A stretch of DNA of 64,000 nucleotides, taken from positions 17,868,001 through 17,932,000 of the forward strand of contig CM055888.1 of the NCBI GenBank assembly GCA_029582165.1, written 5' to 3'. The notes under the pieces were generated by a model. It was not told the origin of the DNA and searched no databases. It saw only the letters and a program-made list of their open reading frames with translations. The stretch comes from Portulaca oleracea (Eukaryota > Streptophyta > Magnoliopsida > Caryophyllales > Portulacaceae). Positions 55,405 to 64,000 of the stretch are shown here, piece by piece. Positions within the stretch are counted from its first letter, which is position 1. Each line of letters starts with the position of its first letter. Both the position numbers and the translations under genes were made by a program.

Positions 55405-55665
55405 TTAGGAGATTGATTCTCTTAGTTCTTGATCCATCTTTTCACCATCTTTCCATCAAAAATCCATCCCCATCATCCCACCATCATCACGCCACCCATG
55501 AGTTCTTCCAAGAACCCATCAAGAACTCATAAAGAACCATAAACTCCACAAAGAACCCATAGCCCAAACACAATCCGCCCCAAATACAAACCTCTCTCGT
55601 CCTTTACCCATCCAAAACCCCTAAACCATGAATCTTGCAATCTTTTTGCACCAAGATTGATCAAG

Positions 55666-56295
55666 ATGGACGATTCTAGCAAGAATTCCCAACGTGAGCT
55701 ACAATGCTTGAAGCAACAAATTGATGATCTTGCCAAGCAAATGAAAGAATGTGGAATTCTTCCAAAAGGATCAAGAAGCACAAAATCACGTGTGGTTCAC
55801 TCTTCTAAGGTTGAATATGAAGCACCTTATGAATGGAGTAAACGTTCCAGCAAGAAGAATGGAAATAATGTTCAAGAAGAGTTCTTGCCCTACAAATACA
55901 AAGGAGATTACTTCAACAAGCTTGAAATAATGGAGCAAGGGAGCAAGGACGTGGTTGAATATACCATAGAATTCAGACGGCAACTACGGAAGTATGGCCT
56001 TAAGGAGAATGATCAACGAGTTTTGGTATGTTACTCTCTTGGTCTTAATGATTACATTTGGCGTGTTGTTGTATATCAATCTTACACAAACTTGGAGGAG
56101 TTAAGTTCTTTAGCCCTTGATGTTGAAATAGAAGTAAAGAGTAAAGAACTTTGGGATAGAACCCATATACAACAAAGACCTCACAAACCATCCCAACAAT
56201 CCCACGCCAAGGAACTTGAAGCTAAGCCACACACTCGTCCCAAACCTCTCGTCCAAACGCCTACAAAACAGCCCATAAACCTCCCCATTCCTATT
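55666..56295 (+). CDS. Gag N-terminal part of C4
   Basis: ATG at 55666 (MDDSSKNSQRELQCLKQQID), coiled-coil N-terminus. The divergent Gag core follows (YTIEFRRQLRKYGLKENDQ, SLGLNDYIWRVVVYQSYTNL), then the Pro/Gln-rich linker (HTRPKPLVQTPTKQPINLPI). The frame is intact up to the G insertion (target ctatt, 56291-56295). It keeps the linker that C2, C3 and C5 have deleted. Confidence 0.85.
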
Positions 56296-57203
56296 TGATG
56301 CATAATAGCCTAGCTATATACATCATGGTCAGCTAAGAGGACCTTGATCTAGCTTCAAGTTACAAAAGACATCAACGACATCATCAATTACAATGGTTTA
56401 TTAAGCTCTATACATCAAGGAAGCAAGCATGAAGGACCTTGATGTTATTCTAGCTTACATGGAGTTACTCTCATATATGGAAGTCATCAATGAGCTCAAA
56501 ATACTCTCGGCAATAAGAGTCCTTATTGAATTCGCGGCAATGGAGGACCTTATCGTGTATAGTTCGATATTTTGCTCTATAACTCTAAATCCAAGCATCT
56601 ATTGAGGAAGTCATCAGAAGACAGATTGGAGTACATTTAAAGAGCTTTCCAATGGTTTTTGAATCATTGAAAACGGACAAGTATTAAAGGAGTTATAACA
56701 ATTTCTTTCTAGAGTTGTATTTTAGAGTTTTATGATGTCATAAATAGGATATATGATGTAATAGTTGATTCTTGGTTTCTTGAACCCTAAGTGCACGTCC
56801 AAGGGGGTCTTGGAGTAGTATAAATAAACCCCCTAGGGTTCCTTTGTATTCATTCACATTCAATATTAAACACATAATCAAACAAGAGCTTATGCTTTGT
56901 TTTCTCTCTAACCTTTGTGTTAGAATCTGGTTCTCTTGAGGGAGAATCCTTTGAATCTTCTCTTCTATTCCAAGAGGGAGCAATCTTGGATGGTGCAAAG
57001 GAGGAGTTGGATATCAAATTGATTGTGGTGTGTCTGTATCAATCAAGGAGATTTCCATTGCCAAAATCTATCAAGTTTCTACATCAATTCAACGAGTTCT
57101 TTTACAATTGTTTTTGAGAAATTCAACTATTGCAAGTTTTCACTTGTTGAAAGATCCTTAGCATTTCGTGTATAATGGATTTGTATTGATCCATTATGCA
57201 TCA
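56296..57203 (+). repeat. 5' LTR of G (908 bp, mosaic)
   Basis: The U3 is C-like (TAGCCTAGCTATATACATCA at the start, with TGATGCATAA in place of TGATGTATAT). From about 56930 on, the R-U5 is family-B-like: TCCAAGA (56968-56974) / TCTTGGA (56983-56989) hairpin, GGTGCAAAGGAGGAGTTGG, and ending GATCCATTATGCATCA. TATA box 56819-56827. Confidence 0.87.
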
Positions 57204-57207
57204 AAAT

Positions 57208-57220
57208 TGGTATCAGAGCC
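57208..57220 (+). promoter_or_regulatory. Primer-binding site of G
   Basis: TGGTATCAGAGCC, 4 nt after the LTR. The leader continues to 57460. Confidence 0.92.
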
Positions 57221-57460
57221 TTGCTAGTTGATTTCTGTAGTTTCTTTTACCTTGTTTTCATCAAAACATCACCCATATACACGCCATTCACCACCATTCA
57301 CACGCCATCTTGGGGTTTTCTCCAAGAACTCATTAAGAATTCATCAAGAATTCATCAAGAACCCTAAGCTCCACAAAGAACCCTAAGACTAAACACAAGC
57401 CTAGCCTAATTCCATCCTTTACCCAACGTGAGTTCTAATTTGACATCAAATCTGAATCAA

Positions 57461-58372
57461 ATGGAAAAATTTGGGAACCTTCAAAAGGAAGGATTAAGAA
57501 GCACGTTTGGTTCATATGAAAGGAGTCCTTATGATGATGAATATGAAGCTCCTTACGAATGGAGTACACGTTTGAATAAGAAGAAGGGATATCATGTCCA
57601 AGAAGAATTTTCGCCAATCAAAAGAGACCACATCATCAAACTTGCAAGAATGAAGCAAGGGAGCATGGACATGGTTCCATACACGATACAATTCAGAATG
57701 CAACTATGGAAGTATGCTCTTGAGGGGGATGACCCCCAAGTCTTGGTATGTTACTTAAGTGGTCTTAATGATTACATTGGAGATATTGTTGTATGTCAAT
57801 TTTATTCAAACTTGGAAGAGTTAAGTTCTTTGGCTTTTAATGTTGAGATGGAGGCAAAGATGAAAGAACCTTGGGGTGAGAACCATCTACAACTAAAACC
57901 AAACGTACCAACCACAAAACCCCACGCCAAGAACATCCCAAAACAGACCCAAATCAATCCCAAACCTCACGTCCAAAGACCTACAAAACAGCCACAAAGA
58001 TCTCCTAAACCTAAGGTTCAAAAACCTACAAAACAGCCCCTACAACATCCTATCCATAGCTCCACAAAACAAGCCTTAGACCTCTCTATACCTACTGCCC
58101 AAAACTCCTCAAATCAGCCCAAAAACCGTCCTACTCCTATTGTCCAAGAAAAGGAAATCATTGTTCCAAGTACATGTCTACATTGCCAAAGTTTTGATCA
58201 TATTGAAAGTGCATGTCCTAAGGAGAAAGACATATCTTTGGTTGATTGTCAAACATCATTAAGCATGCAACCAGAAATTGAAAGTGTGGTATTTGATGTA
58301 TTTGATGAGCATGAGGATGTTCATAAACTTGGCATGAATGAGGTATGTAGCGTGCCTCATGAAGTACACGAG
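57461..58372 (+). CDS. Gag of G with intact CCHC knuckle (split by C5)
   Basis: Likely ATG at 57461 (MEKFGNLQKEG). The frame is open further upstream to a GTG at 57428. The divergent Gag core has YTIQFRMQLWKYALEGDD and LSGLNDYIGDIVV. A long Pro/Gln linker has repeated KPTKQP units. The knuckle CLHCQSFDHIESACPKEK is intact (CX2CX4HX4C), unlike the decayed C-family version, and is followed by an acidic region. C5 interrupts it at acgag (58368-58372). The frame resumes after 63914. Confidence 0.85.
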
Positions 58373-59468
58373 TGATGCATAATGGGATCAAAGATGATCA
58401 CATTACACACGATTTAAGGATCTTTAAAAACCAAGATAAGAATCTTGCTTCTCAAAGTTCTCAAGGATCCAAAAATGAATGATAATGGATGAAGATAAAT
58501 GAAAAGATGGAGTGATTCGTTTACCAAGATCAATTGAAGTTTGATGAACGATGGATGAATGACGAATGATGGAATGACGAATGAAGAATGATGATGAACG
58601 ACACTCTTTGAACGTTTGAAGAACGAATGAAGATGATTGAATGCTTGATGAGTTCTTGATGAATTCTTGATGAGTTCTTGATGAATTCTTGATGAATGTC
58701 GTTGAATGGTTGAATGATAATAGCGATTTGAAGCTCTTTGAAGGATATAGACAAACCACCTTCAAGACTCATCAATTCCTTCCTTTCACCATCTAAGATA
58801 GCCAATCTTAGAATAGAAGAAGGGGATACTCGTTCTCCCTTAAGAGAAACGAATGCTCTAGCACAAAACTAGAGAGAAAACAACACCTTGTGTTTGTTTT
58901 TGATTTATTGAATGACTTGAATTGAATGAATACAATGGCACCCTAGGGGTCTATTTATACTACTTTAGGGACCCCTTGGACGTGTACCTAGGGTTCAAGA
59001 AACCAAGAATCAACTATTACATCATATATCCTATTTATGACATCATAAACTCTAAAATACAACTCTAGAAAGAAATTGCTATAACTCCTTCAATACTTGT
59101 CCGTTTTCATTGATTCAAAAACCATTGGAAAGCTTATTGAAAGAGCTCCAATCTGTCTTTTGATGATTTCCTCAATAGATGTATGGATCTAGAGTTATAG
59201 AGCAAAATATCGAACTATACTTGATGGAGTCCTTTCTGTAGTGAGAGATGACTTCTCAATAAGGACTTGGGAGTTATTTATGCTCATTGATGTCCTCCAA
59301 ATGTGAGTAACTCCATGTAAGCTAGAATACCATCAAGGTCCTTCATGCTTTCTTCCTTGAGCTAATAAACCCTTGTAGTTGTTGATACCCAAGGCGACAT
59401 TTGTAGCTTCTATTGGATTGAGGTCCTTTAGCTAGGCCTTGATGTATATAGCTAGCAAATATACATCA
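58373..59468 (-). repeat. 3' LTR of C5 (1096 bp)
   Basis: Same type as C3. It carries two more 11-bp repeat units (near 58660-58690) than the 5' LTR and some small deletions near its start (GCTAGC for GCTAGGC). Confidence 0.9.
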
Positions 59469-59574
59469 TACTCCGGTTGAAAAAGTTTGTCCTCAAACTT
59501 AGACAAAACTTCTTCTAAACTGCATAGCACTTCTTCTAAGCTCTTCTTATAAGAGATCTTTCCAAAAGTATTGT

Positions 59575-59922
59575 TCATATCAACTTGCTTCTTCCTCTTG
59601 CTTTTCTTGAAGAGATTACAAACTCTCTTTTTAAATCTTTGAAATCATTATAGATCCCTTTGATGCTTGTCTTGAACTTCCACTTTCTTCCAAGTCTTCT
59701 CATGAATAAGCGAATGATATTATGGTGCTTCAAATCTCGTTTATTCATGGAGATTGTAGAAATCTCATATAACTTCTCAACTTCAACGTATAGATTCACA
59801 AGCTTGTAACTCATGATGAAGACAATAGTAATATGGTGTTCCATCTTTGAAGGATGATCTTCAACGATCTTAATATGATCTTGACTTCCTTGAATCCATG
59901 GCACTTCAACCATAAAATTCAA
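59575..59922 (-). pseudogene. C-terminal part of the C5 polyprotein (frameshifted)
   Basis: Continues the 59919-62558 frame after a single-base loss near 59970 (acaatatcggcc against acaatattgcagc in C6). It contains the integrase-core relic (VEDHPSKMEHHITIVFIMSY, YFEVEKLY, RRLGRKWKF) and the GIY tail. The Asp residues of the D,D-35-E triad are replaced. Confidence 0.8.
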
Positions 59923-62558
59923 GCTTTCATCTCCATATGGTATAGAAGGATTGCAAATGTCACAATATCGGCCTTATACTCAATATCAACGATCATGCTA
60001 GGCCAGAAATAATACTCCTTCATCTTGAAATACGTATTGAGTAGACCCAAATGATCAAAAGAACTCCCATGTACTTCCATGATCAAGATTTCACGAATTC
60101 CACTCCTTGGAATGCACACTTGATTCCCTTTGAAAAGAAATCCATGATCAATATAAAAGGATTGTTGAGGATGCTTCTCAGATACCTTGTATACTTCTTT
60201 AAAATCATCATCATCTTCATACAACTCCTTGATATATTCAAGACTAAGTACTCTTGAATCAAACATGTATCTCCTCGTTAGAAAACTTCCTTTAGTCAAA
60301 GGACTTGCTTCCTCCAAGTGACTTGATTTTGATGAACGAATCAAGTACTTCATCTCAAAACATGATGATGGCGTGATCTCCTCTTCATATGAAACATACT
60401 CCAATACTTTGTAAGATTCACGAAGCTTAAGCATGATTCCTCCAAGATAATATTCCTTTTGCTCAAATATCCTCATGATAGCAACAAGTATGAATGCTAA
60501 GCCATAAGCATGTAGATTCTTCTTTTCTCCACTTGGTATTTTACCAAAATAATCCATGGGACAACTTCCTTGAGATAGGACTTCACCTTTCTCAACTCCA
60601 TTTGTAATGAACAAATATGATGCAAGAATAGGGAATAAAAGAATATGACGATCTTTAGCATCCTTTAAGAGACATAATACCTCAAATATAGATGCAAGTA
60701 TGGACCCTTCTTGAATAATTCCTTTCTTCCTTTTGTCCACTTGACTTACTCCAGTTGATGAGATATAGTGAGATAGCATATTCTTGGACGAGAGGTAAGG
60801 ACATTTCTCCAAGTACTTCTCCAATTCTCCACGTGGCTTCTTATGCTTCGCTAACGCTAACTCCAAAGGAGTTACATACTCCTTTCTACTTCTACTACAT
60901 ACAAAAATGTTATCAAAGTATACACATACATTCTCTTTACATTGCAATGGTACATACTCTTTCGAAATATGTTGTATACTATGAGAATCAAGGACATTGA
61001 TGTAGTTATCCATGAGTTGCGCTTGACCCTTTGCATAGACCATTCGGTGATGAATCATAGGCTTTGGTGGCAGCCTTTGATGCATGATAATACTCATGGA
61101 AGAGAAACGTACTAAAAGAGATAAGTGAGAGAGGTCACTTGTTGATGGTGCTTGTCTTTCATCCAAATATTCACAAATGAGAACAAGTGATGGTAAAGGA
61201 TCTTGATCCTTTATAGGCCCACGGTTGCCAACCTCCATTGGTGTAAAAATGAGACTCCTTGGTTCTTCAAATTCATGATACTTATTCTCCATAAGTGCCA
61301 TAAGAGTACTTTGATCCTCCTTGAGCCGTGAGACACAAGGTGGTAATAAGGACGCCTCTTGGAGCATGATACTCCTATCATACAACTTTGATTCTTCCAA
61401 CAAAGTATAACAAGAATCCATAGAAGTAATATTGCAATATAATGAATCTTTGCAAATCTTGTAAAAAGCAAGACTTACTAAACTTCTTGGATCCATATGA
61501 AGATCATTGCCATGGTGTGAATAACTCTTCATTTGCAATTCTTGGACATTTGTTGTAGCAAGGCTAATATCTTGGTCAAGATCAATGTCAACGTCAATGA
61601 TGGCACAACTTTCTCCTTCTTGGATCAATGAACACATTTCATCACGTAGCTCTTCTCCATTCAATTCTTCTACTTCCTCTACTTCAAGATCCTCCTCTAT
61701 CTGTACCTCATTTACTTCTTTAGCCATGCTACTACATACTTCTTGAACTTGCTCATTTTCAACAAAAACATCACATTCGGCAAATTCAACTTCTTCATTC
61801 ACGCCTTCCTCCTCATACAATGGGTTGTCATATACTCGAAACTCTTCATTATTCTCCTCATACAATGGATTGTCATACACTTTAAACTCATCTTTAGGCA
61901 CGCTACATACTACATTAACTTCCTCATTCGTGCCAAGGTTATCACATACTTCATGAAGATCGTCATACACATCGAATACATCAAATGATTCACTTTCAAA
62001 TTCTGGTTGCTCATGGGATGGCGTTTGACATACACTTTCAACATGATCAAAATGAGTTCTATCCCAAAGTTCTTTACTCTTTACTTCTATTTCAACATCA
62101 AGGGCTAAAGAACTTAACTCTTCCAAGTTTGTGAAAGGTTGATTTACAACAACACGTCGAATGTAATCATTAAAACCAAGAAAGTAGTATACCAGAATGC
62201 GTGGATCGTCCTCCTTAAGGCCATTCTTCCATAATTGCCACTTGAACTCTATTGTATAATCAAGTACATCCATGCTTCCTTGCTTAACTCCTTCAAGATT
62301 GTTGATGGAGTCACCTTTGTAATCGGATGGCAAGAAATCCTTTTGAACTTTCTTCCCATTCTTCTTGTTGGAATGTTTACTCCATGCATAAGGTGCTTCA
62401 TATTCAACCTTAGAAGAGTGAACCACACGTGATTTTGTGCTTCTTGACCCCTTTGGAAGAATCCCACATTCTTCCATTTGCTTGGCAAGATCATCAATTT
62501 GATGCTTCAAGCATTGTAGATCACGTTGGGAATTCTTGCTAGACCTTTTGCAATCCAT
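59919..62558 (-). CDS. 879-codon open frame: divergent Gag fused to catalytically dead pol (C5)
   Basis: ATG at 62558 (MDCKRSSKNSQRDLQCLKHQ). The order is: coiled coil; Gag core (YTIEFKWQLWKNGLKEDD, FLGFNDYIRRVVVNQ); an in-frame deletion of linker and knuckle (WDRTHFDHVESVCQ); acidic region with two VYDNPLYEE repeats; protease relic LYCNITSMDSCYTLLEESKL; RT relic with YFDN at 60909-60920; RNaseH relic (VLSQGSCPMDYFG, MRIFEQKEYYLGG) lacking the first Asp and the Glu; and an integrase zinc-domain relic (KEYYFWPSMIVDIEY). No stop codon occurs in 2.6 kb. No enzyme activity is expected. The Gag part could assemble or bind RNA. Confidence 0.87.
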   Translation of the reverse strand: MDCKRSSKNSQRDLQCLKHQIDDLAKQMEECGILPKGSRSTKSRVVHSSKVEYEAPYAWSKHSNKKNGKKVQKDFLPSDYKGDSINNLEGVKQGSMDVLDYTIEFKWQLWKNGLKEDDPRILVYYFLGFNDYIRRVVVNQPFTNLEELSSLALDVEIEVKSKELWDRTHFDHVESVCQTPSHEQPEFESESFDVFDVYDDLHEVCDNLGTNEEVNVVCSVPKDEFKVYDNPLYEENNEEFRVYDNPLYEEEGVNEEVEFAECDVFVENEQVQEVCSSMAKEVNEVQIEEDLEVEEVEELNGEELRDEMCSLIQEGESCAIIDVDIDLDQDISLATTNVQELQMKSYSHHGNDLHMDPRSLVSLAFYKICKDSLYCNITSMDSCYTLLEESKLYDRSIMLQEASLLPPCVSRLKEDQSTLMALMENKYHEFEEPRSLIFTPMEVGNRGPIKDQDPLPSLVLICEYLDERQAPSTSDLSHLSLLVRFSSMSIIMHQRLPPKPMIHHRMVYAKGQAQLMDNYINVLDSHSIQHISKEYVPLQCKENVCVYFDNIFVCSRSRKEYVTPLELALAKHKKPRGELEKYLEKCPYLSSKNMLSHYISSTGVSQVDKRKKGIIQEGSILASIFEVLCLLKDAKDRHILLFPILASYLFITNGVEKGEVLSQGSCPMDYFGKIPSGEKKNLHAYGLAFILVAIMRIFEQKEYYLGGIMLKLRESYKVLEYVSYEEEITPSSCFEMKYLIRSSKSSHLEEASPLTKGSFLTRRYMFDSRVLSLEYIKELYEDDDDFKEVYKVSEKHPQQSFYIDHGFLFKGNQVCIPRSGIREILIMEVHGSSFDHLGLLNTYFKMKEYYFWPSMIVDIEYKADIVTFAILLYHMEMKA

Positions 62559-62814
62559 TAGAACCTATCTTGATTCAAAAGATCACAAGAAAATCTTGGT
62601 AGGATGGTTAGCATAGAAGGGACGTGAGGGGGAATTGGTTGGATTTGTGTTTGGGCTCACGGGTTCTTTGTGGAGTTTATGATTCTTTATGAGTTCTTTA
62701 TGAGTTCTTGGAAGAACTCATGGGTGGCGTGATGATGGGGGAATGGTGGGGATGGGTTTGTGCTGGAAAGATGGTGAAAAGATGGATCAAGAACTAAGAG
62801 AATCAATCTCCTAA

Positions 62815-62826
62815 GCTCTGATACCA
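62815..62826 (-). promoter_or_regulatory. Primer-binding site of C5
   Basis: Complement of TGGTATCAGAGC, 4 nt from the LTR. The leader runs 62559-62814. Confidence 0.92.
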
Positions 62827-62830
62827 ATTT

Positions 62831-63909
62831 TGATGCATAATGGGATCAAAGATGATCACATTACACACGATTTAAGGATCTTTAAAAACCAAGATAAGAA
62901 TCTTGCTTCTCAAAGTTCTCAAGGAGCCAAAAATGAATGATAATGGATGAAGATAAACGAAAAGATGGAGTGATTCGTTTACCAAGATCAATTGAAGTTT
63001 GATGAACGATGGATGAATGACGAATGATGGAATGACGAATGAAGAATGATGATGAACGACACTCTTTGAACGTTTGAAGAACGAATGAAGATGATTGAAT
63101 GCTTGATGAGTTCTTGATGAATTCTTGATGAATGTCGTTGAATGGTTGACTGATAATGGCGATTTGAAGCTCTTTGAAGGATATAGACACACCACCTTCA
63201 AGACTCTTCAATTCCTTCCTTTCACCATCTAAGATAGCCAATCTTAGAATAGAAGAAGGGGATACTCGTTCTCCTTCAAGAGAAACGAATGCTCTAGCAC
63301 AAAACTAGAGAGAAAACAACACCTTGTGTTTGTTTTTGATTTATTGAATGACTTGAATTGAATGAATACAATGGCACCCTAGGGGTCTATTTATACTACT
63401 TTAGGGACCCCTTGGACGTGTACCTAGGGTTCAAGAAACCAAGAATCAACTATTACATCATATATCCTATTTATGACATCATAAACTCTAAAATACAACT
63501 CTAGAAAGAAATTGCTATAACTCCTTCAATACTTGTCCGTTTTCATTGATTCAAAAACCATTGGAAAGCTTATTGAAAGAGCTCCAATCTGTCTTTTGAT
63601 GATTTCCTCAATAGATGTATGGATCTAGAGTTATAGAGCAAAATATCGAACTATACTTGATGGAGTCCTTTGCTGCCGTGAGAGACGACTTCTCAATAAG
63701 GACTTGGGAGTTATTTATGCTCATTGATGTCCTCCAAATGTGAGAGTAACTCCATGTAAGCTAGAATACCATCAAGGTCCTTCATGCTTTCTTCCTTGAG
63801 CTAATAAACCCTTGTAGTTGTTGATACCCAAGGCGACATTTGTAGCTTCTAGCTGGATTGAGGTCCTTTAGCTAGGCCTTGATGTATATAGCTAGGCAAA
63901 TATACATCA
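62831..63909 (-). repeat. 5' LTR of C5 (1079 bp)
   Basis: Starts (minus strand) TGATGTATATTTGCCTAGC with perfect hairpin arm ATATACATCA. Ends CCCATTATGCATCA at 62831. TATA region near 63389. Confidence 0.92.
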
Positions 63910-63914
63910 ACGCG

Positions 63915-64000
63915 GAAGAAAAAGAAGAGGATGTTGTACTAGAAACGATGTATGTAGAAGAATTAAGTGGAGAAGAGTTGCTTGTTGTAAGTAGAGTCTT
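63915..64000 (+). CDS. Element G acidic region, continuation to the window edge
   Basis: Resumes after C5. The open frame EEKEEDVVLETMYVEELSGE corresponds to the acidic region after Gag in the C family (EDLEVEEVEELNGEELRDEM). It is cut by the window end. Confidence 0.7.

Larger units (their letters stand above)
54393..56295 (+). mobile_element. Element C4: 5' part of a C-family element
   Basis: Inserted in F after aggaa. 5' LTR 54393-55388, primer-binding site, and start of gag, then interrupted by G at 56296. The remainder lies beyond the right end of the window. Confidence 0.88.
58373..63909 (-). mobile_element. Element C5: complete C-family element with longest open frame
   Basis: Target duplication acgag (58368-58372) / acgcg (63910-63914), one mismatch. 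Minus orientation: 3' LTR 58373-59468, coding region 59575-62558, primer-binding site 62815-62826, 5' LTR 62831-63909. The polypurine tract has shrunk to GGAGTA (59469-59474), with three Gs lost. Confidence 0.92.
56296..64000 (+). mobile_element. Element G: C-like element with hybrid LTR, split by C5
   Basis: Inserted in C4 (left duplication ctatt). 5' LTR 56296-57203, primer-binding site 57208-57220, gag 57461-58372. It resumes after C5 at about 63915 and runs off the window. Confidence 0.87.

Noticed and set aside
1..64000. General preference for inserting into LTRs (9 of about 17 resolved sites)
   Set aside because: LTRs make up roughly half of the available target, so this split is not a clear bias. 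Only the local cluster in LTR B stands out.

Overview
The window looks like plant (probably flowering-plant) heterochromatin. It is AT-rich, and I find no host gene, tRNA, rRNA or simple host DNA. Essentially every base belongs to Ty3/gypsy LTR retrotransposons or their fragments. The evidence is: primer-binding sites matching the 3' end of plant initiator-Met tRNA (TGGTATCAGAGC), LTRs that run TGATG...CATCA, 5-bp target-site duplications (TSDs), a CCHC Gag, and a Gag-PR-RT-RNaseH-IN domain order. RT-RNaseH-IN order is diagnostic of Ty3/gypsy. Family letters A to H and T below are local names.

Nesting. The outermost host is F (+; fragment 53636-54392). F is interrupted by E2 (-; right end 53635, left end beyond the window) and by C4 (+; from 54393). 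E2 carries B2 (-; right end 26069) in its 3' LTR and D (+; 29193-53304) in its 5' LTR. B2 carries C0 (+; right end 19528) in its leader and C3 (+; 20056-25531) in its 5' LTR. C0 carries C2 (+; 13511-19007) in its 3' LTR and an LTR of family B (B1; right end 11634) in its coding region. B1 is hit by A (+; right end 1479), C1 (+; 1637-6979) and E1 (-; 7136-11467). D carries B3 (-; 32709-46169) and H (-; 46334-50649). B3 carries a three-LTR tandem element T (+; 32824-39344) and a partly deleted C6 (-; 40043-45571). On the right, C4 carries G (+; from 56296), which carries C5 (-; 58373-63909). The deepest chain is F > E2 > B2 > C0 > B1 > C1, six layers.

Element classes. D and A are autonomous-type elements; D has Gag, protease, RT, RNaseH and integrase, now broken. 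E1, E2 and F encode Gag-protease followed by a short tail and lack RT, RNaseH and integrase; E2 has one intact 690-codon frame. T and H combine a divergent Gag with a degenerate protease relic and the same tail. C0-C6 encode a long polyprotein. It starts with a divergent Gag and an acidic repeat region, and continues into stretches that still align to protease, RT, RNaseH and integrase although the catalytic residues are gone. In C5 and C6 this frame is still open for about 2.6 kb. LTR, gag and tail types are shuffled between elements, as expected if co-packaged RNAs recombined during reverse transcription.

Main points for a second look: long open frames encoding a catalytically dead pol; the tandem T element; reading frames that run from pol into the 3' LTR and encode a peptide shared by families D and B; several hairpins in the LTRs whose arms co-vary between families; and chimeric LTRs. 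Residue-level alignments, identity estimates and phylogenetic statements are by eye and not computed.
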